Assembly (NCBI RefSeq): GCF_020809045.1
Contig: NZ_CP078079.1
Location: forward strand, 806,001 to 870,000
Direction of reading: 5' to 3'
Length of the DNA stretch: 64,000 bases
Origin: Pseudarthrobacter sp. L1SW
GTDB taxonomy: Bacteria; Actinomycetota; Actinomycetes; Actinomycetales; Micrococcaceae
Part shown: positions 53,584-61,862 of the stretch, one piece after another
Position numbering within the stretch: position 1 is the first letter of the stretch
Layout of the letters: each line of letters starts with the position of its first letter
Notes under the pieces: generated by a model
The model's database searches: none
Told to the model about the DNA's origin: nothing
What the model saw: the letters and a program-made list of their open reading frames with translations, nothing else
Translations under genes and position numbers: made by a program

Positions 53584-53606
53584 AATCTATGGGTGTTGCA
53601 ACGACC
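53567..53606. repeat. hairpin at IS30 right end
   Basis: GGTCGTTGCAAC (53567-53578) and GTTGCAACGACC (53595-53606) are exact inverted copies around TCCCAAAATCTATGGGT. The terminal repeat is therefore present twice at this end, once within the first codons of the transposase. Confidence 0.8.
53592..53606 (-). repeat. IS30 right terminal inverted repeat
   Basis: GGTGTTGCAACGACC, the exact reverse complement of 51935-51949. Confidence 0.88.
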
Positions 53607-53658
53607 GCTAAAACTCAAGCGCTGCAAGGGCGGCGTGTCGTCGTCGTACTTTTTTGCT

Positions 53659-54141
53659 TCAGACCTTGGCGCCGCTGAGGAGTTCGTCCAGCCGCTCGTA
53701 GCCCTCGCTCATGCCGCCTTCCATTCCGGACTGTGCCATCCCGTCGCGCGCCTCCTGGCTGGGATAAACGGAGTGGCCCCGCAGCCGGGTCCGCCCGTTG
53801 CCGAGGTCCTCGAACGTCATGAATTCCAGGCTGACGATGTCCGGGTAGCCGCCAAACTCAAAGGTTTGGATGGCAAAGTCGTTGTCGCGGACGGTGTGGA
53901 AGATGCCCTTGAACTCGTACGGCACCCCCTCCGGTCCCGTGTGCAGGTAGCTGTAGCTGCCGCCGGTGCGGAAGTCGTAATGGTCGATCTCCATCTTGTA
54001 GCCCCGCGGGCCCAGCCACTGGACGATCAGGTCAGGTTCCTTGTGGGCACGGAAGACGTCCGCCACCGGGAAATCGAACTCGCGCTCATAGTCGATGAAG
54101 GGGACGCCCTCAGGAACGCTGAGTTTCAGGGAATTGCTCAT
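53659..54141 (-). CDS. SRPBCC/AHSA1-type START-like protein
   Basis: A 160-residue SRPBCC (Activator of Hsp90 homologue-like) protein with a hydrophobic ligand cavity. FDFPVADVFRAHKEPDLIVQWLGPRGYKMEIDHYDFRTGGSYSY and FMTFEDLGNGRTRLRGHSVYPS-type blocks (quoted in pieces: DVFRAHKEPDLIVQWLGP, FRTGGSYSYLH, GRTRLRGHSVY) are typical. The ATG at 54141 has AAGGAG upstream. It follows an ArsR-type regulator by 16 bp; this regulator-SRPBCC pair is a frequent two-gene unit. Function is unknown; it may bind a small molecule. Confidence 0.88.
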   Translation of the reverse strand: MSNSLKLSVPEGVPFIDYEREFDFPVADVFRAHKEPDLIVQWLGPRGYKMEIDHYDFRTGGSYSYLHTGPEGVPYEFKGIFHTVRDNDFAIQTFEFGGYPDIVSLEFMTFEDLGNGRTRLRGHSVYPSQEARDGMAQSGMEGGMSEGYERLDELLSGAKV

Positions 54142-54157
54142 GATGACTCCTTGGAGA

Positions 54158-54499
54158 TTAGTCGCTGCCAGACGCAGCATGTGATCTAAGTACGGCGTCG
54201 AGGTTCCGGAACTGCCCTTCGCGTACCAGCCTGTACTGGTCGATCCAGGCGGTCAGCGCCTCAAGCCGCGCCGGGTTCAGGTGGACGGGCCGGCGCTGCG
54301 CATCCCTGGTCCTGGTGACCAGTCCCGCCTGCTCGAGTACCTGGATATGTTTCGAGACCGCCTGCTTGGAGATCTCGAACGGTTCTGCCAATTCGTTCAC
54401 GGTGGCCGCACCCCGGCTGAGCCGGGCGATGATGCTCCGCCGCACGGGATCGGCCAGGGCCATAAAGGCCGAGTCCAAGGCCGCGCTTTCGGAGCTCAT
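54158..54499 (-). CDS. ArsR-family HTH regulator
   Basis: A 113-residue winged-helix repressor of the ArsR/SmtB type: ALADPVRRSIIARLSRG, VNELAEPFEISKQAVSKHIQVLEQAGLV (recognition helix) and RRPVHLNPARLEAL. It lacks the usual paired-cysteine metal motif, so it belongs to the non-metal subgroup that accompanies SRPBCC genes. The ATG at 54499 (MSSESAALDSAFMAL) has GGAGG upstream. It is first in the pair with the SRPBCC gene and diverges from the tautomerase gene. A palindrome just upstream is a likely self-regulatory site. Confidence 0.9.
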   Translation of the reverse strand: MSSESAALDSAFMALADPVRRSIIARLSRGAATVNELAEPFEISKQAVSKHIQVLEQAGLVTRTRDAQRRPVHLNPARLEALTAWIDQYRLVREGQFRNLDAVLRSHAASGSD

Positions 54500-54528
54500 C
54501 AGGGCCCTCCTTATCAATCTTCTCGTTT

Positions 54529-54546
54529 ATCAACCTTTCGGTTGTT
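54529..54546. promoter_or_regulatory. predicted ArsR-type operator
   Basis: CAACC (54531-54535), TTTC, GGTTG (54540-54544), flanked by AT-rich sequence, 30 bases upstream of the ArsR gene. The palindrome is short, so this is a candidate only. Confidence 0.5.
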
Positions 54547-54610
54547 TAAGAGTAGGCGCGACGCGCTTCCCTTTCAAGCCTTTTGGCCTTGTTTCTGGCT
54601 CACCCCCTTT

Positions 54611-54635
54611 GTTAGTATGTCAGTACAAACTTTGA
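54611..54635 (+). promoter_or_regulatory. candidate operator shared with iolC, tautomerase copy
   Basis: GTTAGTATGTCAGTACAAAC followed by TTTGA. It overlaps a likely -10 (TAGTAT, 54613-54618, with TTGTTT 18 bases upstream). The core GTATGTCAGTAC has GTA-N6-TAC symmetry. The same sequence, nearly identical, precedes iolC at 55101. Confidence 0.65.
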
Positions 54636-54647
54636 ACGGAGCGAAAC

Positions 54648-55052
54648 ATGCCGCTTGTGCGCATTGACGTAAATGAAGGACGCAGCCGCGGGGAGCTGCA
54701 GCAGCTCAGCAGGGGAATCCATGATGCCATCATCGCTGAGTACGCCATCCCCGAGCGGGACTACTTCCACATCCTCAGCGAGCATACCGAGGGGCAGATT
54801 TTTGCCCAGGATGCCGGCCTGGGGTTTGAGCGGACCCGGGATGTGGTGATGATCCAGATCTTCACGCAGGGCGGCCGGTCCCAGGAGGCGAAGCAGCGGC
54901 TGTTCGCTGCAGTGGCGGAAAAGCTTGCCGAGGCCGGCACTGCGGGGGAGGACGTGTTCATCGGCTACGTGGAGAACACTGCGGTTGACTGGTCCTTTGG
55001 ATTTGGCCGTGCGCAGTATGTCACCGGCGAGCTGGCTGTGCCCAAAAAGTAG
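54648..55052 (+). CDS. tautomerase-superfamily protein
   Basis: A 134-residue protein of the tautomerase/4-oxalocrotonate tautomerase superfamily, with the catalytic Pro exposed after removal of Met (MPLVRIDVNEGRSRGELQQL). Such enzymes act on small keto acids or related compounds. It is longer than the classic 62-residue form; the C-terminal half repeats the fold. The ATG at 54648 has GGAGCG upstream. It is divergent from the ArsR gene and lies ~190 bp before the iol operon, with which it shares an operator-like motif, so it may belong to inositol metabolism. Confidence 0.85.
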   Translation: MPLVRIDVNEGRSRGELQQLSRGIHDAIIAEYAIPERDYFHILSEHTEGQIFAQDAGLGFERTRDVVMIQIFTQGGRSQEAKQRLFAAVAEKLAEAGTAGEDVFIGYVENTAVDWSFGFGRAQYVTGELAVPKK

Positions 55053-55100
55053 CCCCTCCGTGCGGGGCGGATATGTGGATTTTCATAGCCACGTCTCGTT

Positions 55101-55126
55101 GTAAGTATGTCAGTACAAAGCTTTGA
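55101..55126 (+). promoter_or_regulatory. candidate operator shared with tautomerase gene, iolC copy
   Basis: GTAAGTATGTCAGTACAAAG followed by CTTTGA. It shares AGTATGTCAGTACAAA exactly with the copy at 54611, followed by CTTTGA in both with one extra G here. It lies about 115 bp before the iolC start. A GntR/LacI-type regulator such as IolR is the obvious candidate binder, but no regulator gene is adjacent. Confidence 0.65.
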
Positions 55127-55238
55127 CAGGACATCCAAACTAGGGCAAAGTAGTGCCCGTGGCGTAAGTCACGGCAGCGAGTCCAGGGCTCCCTCAGAAC
55201 AGGTTTAGAGTTCCACACCAGAAAGGTCCACGATTACC

Positions 55239-56264
55239 GTGACCCACGAGCTTCTTACGATCGGGCGCATCAGCGTTGATATCTACCCGAACGACATTGG
55301 GGTTGACCTGGAGGACGTGACGTCCTTTGGGAAGTACCTTGGCGGTTCTCCGTCCAATGTCGCCGTCGCTGCCGCCCGGCATGGCCGCCGGACGGGTGTG
55401 ATTACCCGCACCGGGGACGATGCGTTCGGAAAGTACCTCCACCGCGAACTGCACAAGTTCAACGTCGATGACACCTTCGTATCATCCGTCACGCAGTATC
55501 CGACGGCCGTGACCTTCTGCGCCATCAAGCCGGCTACGGACGAGTTCCCGCTCTACTTCTACGGACGGTTCCCCACTGCTCCGGACCTGCAGATCAGGGC
55601 AGAGGAGCTGGACCTTGATGCCATCCGCGAGGCCGGTATTTTCTGGTCCACGGTAACGGGCCTGTGCCAGGAGCCCAGCCGCAGCGCGCACCTTGCCGCC
55701 CATGAGGCCCGGCCGCGCACCGCCCTGGCCGAGGGCCAGTTCACCATCCTGGACCTGGACTACCGGCCCATGTTCTGGGACTCGGAAGAGGAAGCCCGGG
55801 CCGAAGTGGCCAAGATCCTCCCGCATGTCACCGTTGCCATCGGCAATGACAAGGAGTGTGCCGTGGCTGTGGGGGAGGGCACTCCGGATGAGCAGGCGGA
55901 CCGGCTCCTGGCAGCGGGCGTGGAAATCGCCGTCGTCAAGCTTGGACCGGCAGGCGTGATGGCCAAGACCCGCACCGAGCGCGTGGTCTCCGCCCCGGTC
56001 CCGGTGGAAACCGTCAACGGCCTGGGCGCCGGCGACTCCTTCGGCGGCGCCTTCTGCCACGGACTGCTGTCCGGCTGGCCGCTTGCCCAGGTCCTCGATT
56101 ACGCGAACGCCGCCGGCGCGATCGTCGCCTCCCGCCTCTCCTGCGCCGACGCCATGCCGACGCCGGATGAGGTCACGTCGCTGCTGGCCGAACGCGGCCG
56201 CCCGGTTCCCGGCAGTGTTCCCGGCACCTCTGAGCAGCTTGCCACTGAAGGAGCAGCACTGTGA
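55239..56264 (+). CDS. iolC: 5-dehydro-2-deoxygluconokinase
   Basis: A 341-residue PfkB-family sugar kinase assigned as IolC, which phosphorylates 5-dehydro-2-deoxygluconate in myo-inositol breakdown. GKYLGGSPSNVAVAAARHG (substrate region) and the anion-hole/catalytic GLGAGDSFGGAF are typical. LTIGRISVDIYPNDIGV is the usual IolC start. It begins with a GTG at 55239 and overlaps the next gene by 4 bases. It heads an operon of iol genes running to the window end. Confidence 0.93.
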   Translation: MTHELLTIGRISVDIYPNDIGVDLEDVTSFGKYLGGSPSNVAVAAARHGRRTGVITRTGDDAFGKYLHRELHKFNVDDTFVSSVTQYPTAVTFCAIKPATDEFPLYFYGRFPTAPDLQIRAEELDLDAIREAGIFWSTVTGLCQEPSRSAHLAAHEARPRTALAEGQFTILDLDYRPMFWDSEEEARAEVAKILPHVTVAIGNDKECAVAVGEGTPDEQADRLLAAGVEIAVVKLGPAGVMAKTRTERVVSAPVPVETVNGLGAGDSFGGAFCHGLLSGWPLAQVLDYANAAGAIVASRLSCADAMPTPDEVTSLLAERGRPVPGSVPGTSEQLATEGAAL

Positions 56265-57196
56265 CCCTTACGCCTCTCGCCTCGAACCAGGCCGTCAACG
56301 ACGACCCCCGCCGCTATGAGCACCTGAGCACCATCCGGCTCGAAGACCCGGATGCCGTAGCCCGGGCCGCCAAAGCCCGCCGCCGCCATCCCGGCGTGAA
56401 GTCCGGCCGGCAGAACTTCATCGTCGCAGCCGACCACCCCGCCCGCGGCGCCCTTGCCGTCGGCAGCGACCCGGTGGCCATGGCGGACCGCCGGCAGCTG
56501 CTGGACCGGCTGCAGATCGCGCTGGCCAACCCGGCCGTTGACGGTGTCCTGGCCTCGCCGGACATCATGGATGACCTGCTGCTGCTCGGTGCACTGAACG
56601 GCAAGCTGGTCTTCGGCTCCATGAACCGCGGCGGCCTTGCCGGGCTGGTCAATGAGTTCGACGACCGCTTCACCGGCCACACCGCTGCAGCGCTCGAAGC
56701 CTTGGGTGCGGACGGCGGCAAGATGCTGACCCGGATCTGCCTGGGCGACCCCGACACGGTGGTGACCCTCGAAGCTACCGCCAAGGCCATTGACTCGCTG
56801 GCCGAGCGGAAGCTCATCGCCATGGTGGAGCCCTTCCTTTCGGTCCGCGAAAACGGCAGGGTCCGCAATGACCTCACGCCGAACGCCGTGATCAAGTCGA
56901 TTGCCATCGCCGAGGGCTTGGGCTCCACGAGCGCCTATACCTGGATGAAGCTGCCGGTCGTGGCGGAGATGGAACGCGTTATGGCGGCCACCACCATGCC
57001 TACGGTGCTCCTGGGCGGGGACCCGGACAGCAGCCAGGATGAAGTTTTCGCCAGCTGGCAGGCAGCCCTTGCCCTTCCCGGAGTGCAGGGCCTGACCGTT
57101 GGCCGGACCCTCTTGTATCCCGCTGACGGGGACGTGGCAGGCGCCGTCGCCACCGCCGCTTCCCTTCTCAACCACACTTCAGAAGCATCGGAGTAG
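56261..57196 (+). CDS. aldolase-like Cgl0159-family protein
   Basis: A 311-residue TIM-barrel protein resembling the Cgl0159 type of (beta/alpha)8 protein in actinobacterial iol clusters. FIVAADHPARGALAVG, DGVLASPDIMDDLLLLGAL and KLIAMVEPFLSVRENGRVRN are recognisable. By position it probably cleaves 2-deoxy-5-ketogluconate 6-phosphate, the job of IolJ in Bacillus, but that is inference from context. The GTG at 56261 overlaps the iolC stop by 4 bases. Confidence 0.75.
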   Translation: MTLTPLASNQAVNDDPRRYEHLSTIRLEDPDAVARAAKARRRHPGVKSGRQNFIVAADHPARGALAVGSDPVAMADRRQLLDRLQIALANPAVDGVLASPDIMDDLLLLGALNGKLVFGSMNRGGLAGLVNEFDDRFTGHTAAALEALGADGGKMLTRICLGDPDTVVTLEATAKAIDSLAERKLIAMVEPFLSVRENGRVRNDLTPNAVIKSIAIAEGLGSTSAYTWMKLPVVAEMERVMAATTMPTVLLGGDPDSSQDEVFASWQAALALPGVQGLTVGRTLLYPADGDVAGAVATAASLLNHTSEASE

Positions 57197-57203
57197 ACCC
57201 ACC

Positions 57204-59180
57204 ATGGCACCAGTACAGGGAGCCCGCCGGATGACGGTGGCGCAGGCCGTCGTCGAATACCTTTCCAAGCAGTACACCGTGGACTCGGTCAACGGGGTGG
57301 ACTACCGGGAGCGCCTGATCCCGGGAACGTTCGGCATTTTCGGGCACGGCAACGTGGCAGGCGTGGGCCAGGCGCTGAAGCAGTACCAGCAACTGGACCC
57401 GGCCATCATGCCGTACTACCAGGGACGCAACGAGCAGGCCCAGGTCCACCAGGCCGTGGGGTATGCCCGGCACACCCGCCGTCGCCAGACGTTCGCGGTC
57501 AGCACCTCCATCGGCCCGGGCTCCTCCAACCTGCTGACCGGCGCCGCGCTGGCCACCACCAACCGGCTGCCGGTGCTGTTGCTGCCCAGTGACACGTTCG
57601 CCACCCGCGCCGCGGACCCGGTGCTGCAGCAGCTCGAGCAGCCCTACGCCTACGACCTGACGGTCAATGACGCGTTCCGGCCGCTGTCCAAGTTCTTCGA
57701 CCGGGTCAACCGGCCCGAGCAGCTGTTCTCCGCCTTCCACCACGGCCTGCGGGTGCTCACCGACCCGGCCGAGACGGGAGCGGTGACAATTTCGCTGCCG
57801 CAGGACGTCCAGGCCGAAGCCTTCGACGTGCCCGAGGAATTCCTGGCCGAGCGGGAGTGGCGGATCCGCCGACCGGAGGCGGACGACGACGACATCCGCC
57901 GCGCCGCCGAGGCGATCCGTGCCGCGAAGCGCCCGCTGATCATCGCCGGCGGCGGCATCCTCTACGCCTACGCCAACGACGAGCTGGCGAAGTTCGTGGA
58001 GCTGACCGGTATCCCGGTGGGCAACACGCAGGCAGGCGTCGGCGTCCTGCCCTGGGACCACAAGTTCAGCCTGGGTGCCATCGGTTCCACCGGCACGACG
58101 GCGGCGAACGCCATCGCTGCCGAGGCGGACCTGATCATCGGCATCGGCACCCGCTACGAGGACTTCACCACCGCGTCCCGGACGGCGTTCCAGAACCCGG
58201 ACGTGCGCTTCATCAACATCAACGTCGCCCCGATCGACGCGTACAAGCACGGCACCACGCTGCCGATTGTCGCCGATGCCCGCAAGGCACTGGTCAAGCT
58301 CAACGCAGCCCTCGGCGGCTACCGCGTGGGCGGCGACCTTGAGCGACGCGTCGCGGCGGAGAAGAAGCGCTGGGACGCCACCGTGGATGAAGCCTTCGAC
58401 ACCCGCTACACCCCGCTGCCGGCGCAGAATGAAATCATCGGCGCCACCAACCGGGCCATGGACCCCCGCGACGTGGTCATCTGCGCGGCAGGGTCGCTGC
58501 CCGGTGACCTGCACAAGATGTGGCGCGTCCGCGACCCCTTCGGCTACCACGTCGAATACGCCTACTCCTGCATGGGGTACGAGATCCCCGGCGGCCTCGG
58601 CGTCAAGCGCGCGGCCCTCGCCGAAGCGGCAAGCACGACGGCGGCAGGCGGGTCAGGCGATCAGGTGCGGGACGTCGTCGTGATGGTGGGGGACGGTTCC
58701 TACCTGATGATGCACACCGAACTCGTCACCGCCGTCGCCGAACGCATCAAGCTGATCGTCGTCCTGATCCAGAACCACGGCTACGCCTCCATCGGTTCCC
58801 TGTCCGAATCCCTCGGCTCGCAGCGGTTCGGCACAAAGTACCGGGCACTGGATGAGGAACACCACAGCTTCGACGAAGGCGAGACTCTGCCCGTTGACCT
58901 GGCCCTGAACGCACAGTCGCTGGGTGTAAAGGTGATCCGGATCGAACCGGGGGAGAAGGTCATCGCCGAACTCGAACAGGCCATCCGCGATGCCAAGGCC
59001 GCACCCGAGCGCGGTGGACCGATCCTGATCCACGTCGAATCCGATCCGCTGCTGGACGCGCCGTCCTCTGAATCCTGGTGGGACGTGCCCGTCTCCCAGG
59101 TCTCCGAACTGGAATCCACCAAGCAGGCCTTCCAGACCTACGCCGACCACAAGTCCCGCCAGCGCAAACTGCTCGGCTGA
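57204..59180 (+). CDS. iolD: 3D-(3,5/4)-trihydroxycyclohexane-1,2-dione hydrolase
   Basis: A 658-residue thiamine-diphosphate enzyme IolD, which opens the ring of the inositol intermediate. It has the family's N-terminal GTFGIFGHGNVAGVGQAL, catalytic-site region NEQAQVHQAVGYAR, and the ThDP-binding motif GDGSYLMMHTELVTA with the later QNHGYASIGSLSESLG. The ATG at 57204 follows GGAGTAGACC; the frame is open earlier inside the previous gene. It lies 7 bp after the aldolase-like gene. Confidence 0.95.
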   Translation: MAPVQGARRMTVAQAVVEYLSKQYTVDSVNGVDYRERLIPGTFGIFGHGNVAGVGQALKQYQQLDPAIMPYYQGRNEQAQVHQAVGYARHTRRRQTFAVSTSIGPGSSNLLTGAALATTNRLPVLLLPSDTFATRAADPVLQQLEQPYAYDLTVNDAFRPLSKFFDRVNRPEQLFSAFHHGLRVLTDPAETGAVTISLPQDVQAEAFDVPEEFLAEREWRIRRPEADDDDIRRAAEAIRAAKRPLIIAGGGILYAYANDELAKFVELTGIPVGNTQAGVGVLPWDHKFSLGAIGSTGTTAANAIAAEADLIIGIGTRYEDFTTASRTAFQNPDVRFININVAPIDAYKHGTTLPIVADARKALVKLNAALGGYRVGGDLERRVAAEKKRWDATVDEAFDTRYTPLPAQNEIIGATNRAMDPRDVVICAAGSLPGDLHKMWRVRDPFGYHVEYAYSCMGYEIPGGLGVKRAALAEAASTTAAGGSGDQVRDVVVMVGDGSYLMMHTELVTAVAERIKLIVVLIQNHGYASIGSLSESLGSQRFGTKYRALDEEHHSFDEGETLPVDLALNAQSLGVKVIRIEPGEKVIAELEQAIRDAKAAPERGGPILIHVESDPLLDAPSSESWWDVPVSQVSELESTKQAFQTYADHKSRQRKLLG

Positions 59181-59212
59181 CCCCCTTTCTCCGCTACTCA
59201 AGGAAGAGTCCA

Positions 59213-60853
59213 ATGACTGCCACCACCACTGAGACCACCACCATCAACCACTTCATCAATGGCGCCGAAACCGCCGGTGAAGGTGACCGAAGCACTCCCG
59301 TCTACAACCCGGCCACCGGTGCTGTGTCCGCAACCCTGCGCTTGGCCAACCGCGCCGACCTGGACGCCACCGTTGCCGCCGCCCGCAAAGCAGCCGACAC
59401 GTGGGGCGACATCTCCCTGGCCAAGCGCACCGCCGTGCTGTTCAAGTTCCGTGAACTCGTCGCCGCCCACGTGGACGACCTCGCGGCCCTGATCACGGCC
59501 GAGCACGGCAAGGTCCTCTCCGACGCCAAGGGTGAGATCGGCCGCGGCCTGGAGGTTGTGGAGTACGCCTGCGGTATCCCCACCCTGCTCAAGGGCGACT
59601 ACTCGGACCAGGTCTCTACCGGCATCGACGTCTTCTCCTTCCGCGAACCCCTCGGCGTGGTGGCGGGCATCACCCCGTTCAACTTCCCCGTGATGGTCCC
59701 GCTCTGGATGGCGCCGATGGCGATCGCCACCGGCAACGCCTTCATCCTCAAGCCCTCCGAACGCGATCCCTCTGCCTCCCTCCTGCTGGCGAAGCTGTGG
59801 AAGGAGGCCGGGCTGCCCGACGGCGTGTTCCAGGTCCTGCACGGCGACAAGGAAACAGTGGACGGGCTGCTGACCCACCCGGACGTTGACGGCATCTCCT
59901 TTGTCGGCTCCACCCCGATTGCCCAGTACGTCCAGGAGACCGCCACGAAGCACGGCAAGCGCGTGCAGGCCCTGGGCGGGGCAAAGAACCACGCCATCAT
60001 CCTGCCCGACGCCGACCTGGACAACGCCGCAGACCACCTCGCCGCCGCCGCATTCGGCTCCGCCGGTGAACGCTGCATGGCCATCTCTGTCGCCGTCGCC
60101 GTCGGGGACGCCGCAGAACTGCTCGTGAAGAAGGTCGAAGAGCGCGCCCTGGCCGTGAAGGTCAACAACGGCACCGCCCCCGACGCCGAAATGGGCCCGG
60201 TCATCACCCCGGCCTCCAAGGAACGCATCGTCAGGATCGTCACCGAAGCCGAAACCGCCGGCGCTGCCATGGTGGTGGACGGCCGTGGCCTGGTGGTCCC
60301 CGGCCACGAAGACGGCTTCTGGGTGGGACCCACCGTGATCGACCACGTCAAGACCGAAATGACCGCCTACAAGGAGGAAATCTTCGGACCCGTCCTCGTG
60401 GTGGTCCGCGTGGATACCCTCGAAGACGGCATCAAGCTCATCAACGCCAACCCTTACGGCAACGGCACCGCCATCTTCACCTCCTCCGGCGCAGCAGCCC
60501 GGAAGTTCCAGCGCTCCGTCACCGTCGGCATGATCGGCATCAACGTGCCCCTGCCCGTCCCGGTGGCCTACCACTCCTTCGGCGGCTGGAAAGCCTCGCT
60601 CTTCGGTGACAAGCACATCTACGGCCCCGAAGGCGTCTCCTTCTACACCCGCGGCAAGGTCATCACCTCCCGCTGGCCCGAAACCCACCACGCCTCCGGC
60701 GCCTCCTACAACTTCCCGTCCCACGCCGACGACAGCCATGCCGTCCGCCACGACGGAATCGCAGAAGGCCTCCCTGACGAGCTGGCGCACGGAGAAGACG
60801 CCGTTCCAGGCCGGGCCGACGATGCAACTGAAGGCCGCGGACGGCGCGACTGA
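59213..60853 (+). CDS. iolA: methylmalonate-semialdehyde dehydrogenase, with C-terminal tail
   Basis: A 546-residue aldehyde dehydrogenase of the IolA/MmsA type, which converts malonate semialdehyde to acetyl-CoA at the end of inositol breakdown. Motifs GVVAGITPFNFPVMVPLW, SFVGSTPIAQYV and the catalytic Cys in GSAGERCMAISVAV are present. Family length is near 500; the last ~45 residues after SYNFPSH (ADDSHAVRHDGIAEGL and on) have no counterpart I recognise. The base composition and low-complexity look like read-through beyond a lost stop, perhaps from a deletion at the junction with iolE. The ATG at 59213 has AAGGAAGAG upstream. Confidence 0.92.
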   Translation: MTATTTETTTINHFINGAETAGEGDRSTPVYNPATGAVSATLRLANRADLDATVAAARKAADTWGDISLAKRTAVLFKFRELVAAHVDDLAALITAEHGKVLSDAKGEIGRGLEVVEYACGIPTLLKGDYSDQVSTGIDVFSFREPLGVVAGITPFNFPVMVPLWMAPMAIATGNAFILKPSERDPSASLLLAKLWKEAGLPDGVFQVLHGDKETVDGLLTHPDVDGISFVGSTPIAQYVQETATKHGKRVQALGGAKNHAIILPDADLDNAADHLAAAAFGSAGERCMAISVAVAVGDAAELLVKKVEERALAVKVNNGTAPDAEMGPVITPASKERIVRIVTEAETAGAAMVVDGRGLVVPGHEDGFWVGPTVIDHVKTEMTAYKEEIFGPVLVVVRVDTLEDGIKLINANPYGNGTAIFTSSGAAARKFQRSVTVGMIGINVPLPVPVAYHSFGGWKASLFGDKHIYGPEGVSFYTRGKVITSRWPETHHASGASYNFPSHADDSHAVRHDGIAEGLPDELAHGEDAVPGRADDATEGRGRRD

Positions 60854-60904
60854 CCCCTTCGCTATCCCAGCTGAGCACCCCGACAATAGAAAGACAACGC
60901 TGTC

Positions 60905-61816
60905 ATGACTGAAAACAAGCTGATCATCGGCACCGCTCCGGACTCCTGGGGCGTCTGGTTCGCGGACGATCCCAAGCAGACGCCGTGGGAGCGGTTCCTG
61001 GACGAGGTGGCCGAATCCGGCTACAAGTGGATTGAGCTGGGCCCCTACGGCTACCTTCCGACCGACCCTGCCCGCCTGGCCGAGGAGCTCAAGCAGCGCG
61101 ACCTCAAGGTCACCGCCGGCACCGTCTTCACCGCTTTCCACCGCGGGCTGGACCAGTGGGAGACCGCCTGGGAGCCGGCCCGCAAGGTGGCCGAACTGAC
61201 GGCAGCAATGGGCGGCGAGCACATTGTGGTCATCCCGGCCATGTGGCGCGACGACGTCACGGGTGAGGCTGTGGAAAGCGGCACCCTGAGCGACAAGGCC
61301 TGGAGTGACCTCTTCGACGGCCACAACCGCCTGGGCAAGACCCTGCTGGAAGACTTTGGCCTGAAGCAGCAGTTCCACTCCCACGCCGACTCCCACGTTG
61401 GCGCGCAGGAAGACATCGAAACCCTCCTGGCCGCCACGGATCCGCAGTACCTGAACCTGTGCCTTGACACCGGCCACGCCGAATACTGCGGTGCCTCCAG
61501 CCTGGAACTGATCAAGAACTACCCGGACCGCATCGGCTACCTGCACCTGAAGCAGATCAACCCGGAGATCCTGAAGAAGGTCAACGAGGAAAACATGACC
61601 TGGGCCGCAGCCAACCTGGCCGGCGTCATGACCGAGCCGCCGAACGGCCTGCCGGACCTCCGCGCGGTCATCGAAGCTGTGGAAGGCTTGAACCGTCCCA
61701 TCTTCGGCATCGTGGAACAGGACATGTACCCGGTGGCGTTCGATGTGCCCATGCCGATCGCCAAGCGCACCCGCAACTACCTGCTGTCCTGCGGTTCCCG
61801 GACCACCGTCAACTGA
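60905..61816 (+). CDS. iolE: myo-inosose-2 dehydratase
   Basis: A 303-residue TIM-barrel (xylose isomerase-like) protein with IolE signatures: IGTAPDSWGVWFADDPKQTP near the start, YKWIELGPYGYLPTDP, and metal ligand regions FHSHADSHVG and LCLDTGHAEYCG. It dehydrates 2-keto-myo-inositol. The ATG at 60905 follows the iolA tail by 51 bp. Confidence 0.93.
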   Translation: MTENKLIIGTAPDSWGVWFADDPKQTPWERFLDEVAESGYKWIELGPYGYLPTDPARLAEELKQRDLKVTAGTVFTAFHRGLDQWETAWEPARKVAELTAAMGGEHIVVIPAMWRDDVTGEAVESGTLSDKAWSDLFDGHNRLGKTLLEDFGLKQQFHSHADSHVGAQEDIETLLAATDPQYLNLCLDTGHAEYCGASSLELIKNYPDRIGYLHLKQINPEILKKVNEENMTWAAANLAGVMTEPPNGLPDLRAVIEAVEGLNRPIFGIVEQDMYPVAFDVPMPIAKRTRNYLLSCGSRTTVN

Positions 61817-61862
61817 CAGCCACACCGCCCGCATCCGCCACAGATACTGAAGGAACGAAACA

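Larger units (their letters stand above)
51933..53607 (-). mobile_element. IS30-family insertion sequence
   Basis: An element of about 1675 bp bounded by a 15-bp perfect terminal inverted repeat, GGTCGTTGCAACACC at 51935-51949 and GGTGTTGCAACGACC at 53592-53606. CTA flanks both sides (51930-51932 and 53608-53610), consistent with a 3-bp target duplication; the exact outer base is uncertain by one or two. It carries a frameshifted IS30-type transposase on the minus strand. The right end also forms a nearly continuous hairpin (see separate repeat). It sits between sucD and the SRPBCC gene. Confidence 0.85.
51894..53655. other. terminator-like hairpin interrupted by the IS30 element
   Basis: AAGTACGACGACG (51894-51906) is the exact reverse complement of CGTCGTCGTACTT (53639-53651), and the latter is followed by more T residues to 53655. 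Just inside, GCCGCC (51911-51916) matches GGCGGC (53629-53634). The two arms lie either side of the insertion, so they formed one hairpin before it. Confidence 0.7.
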
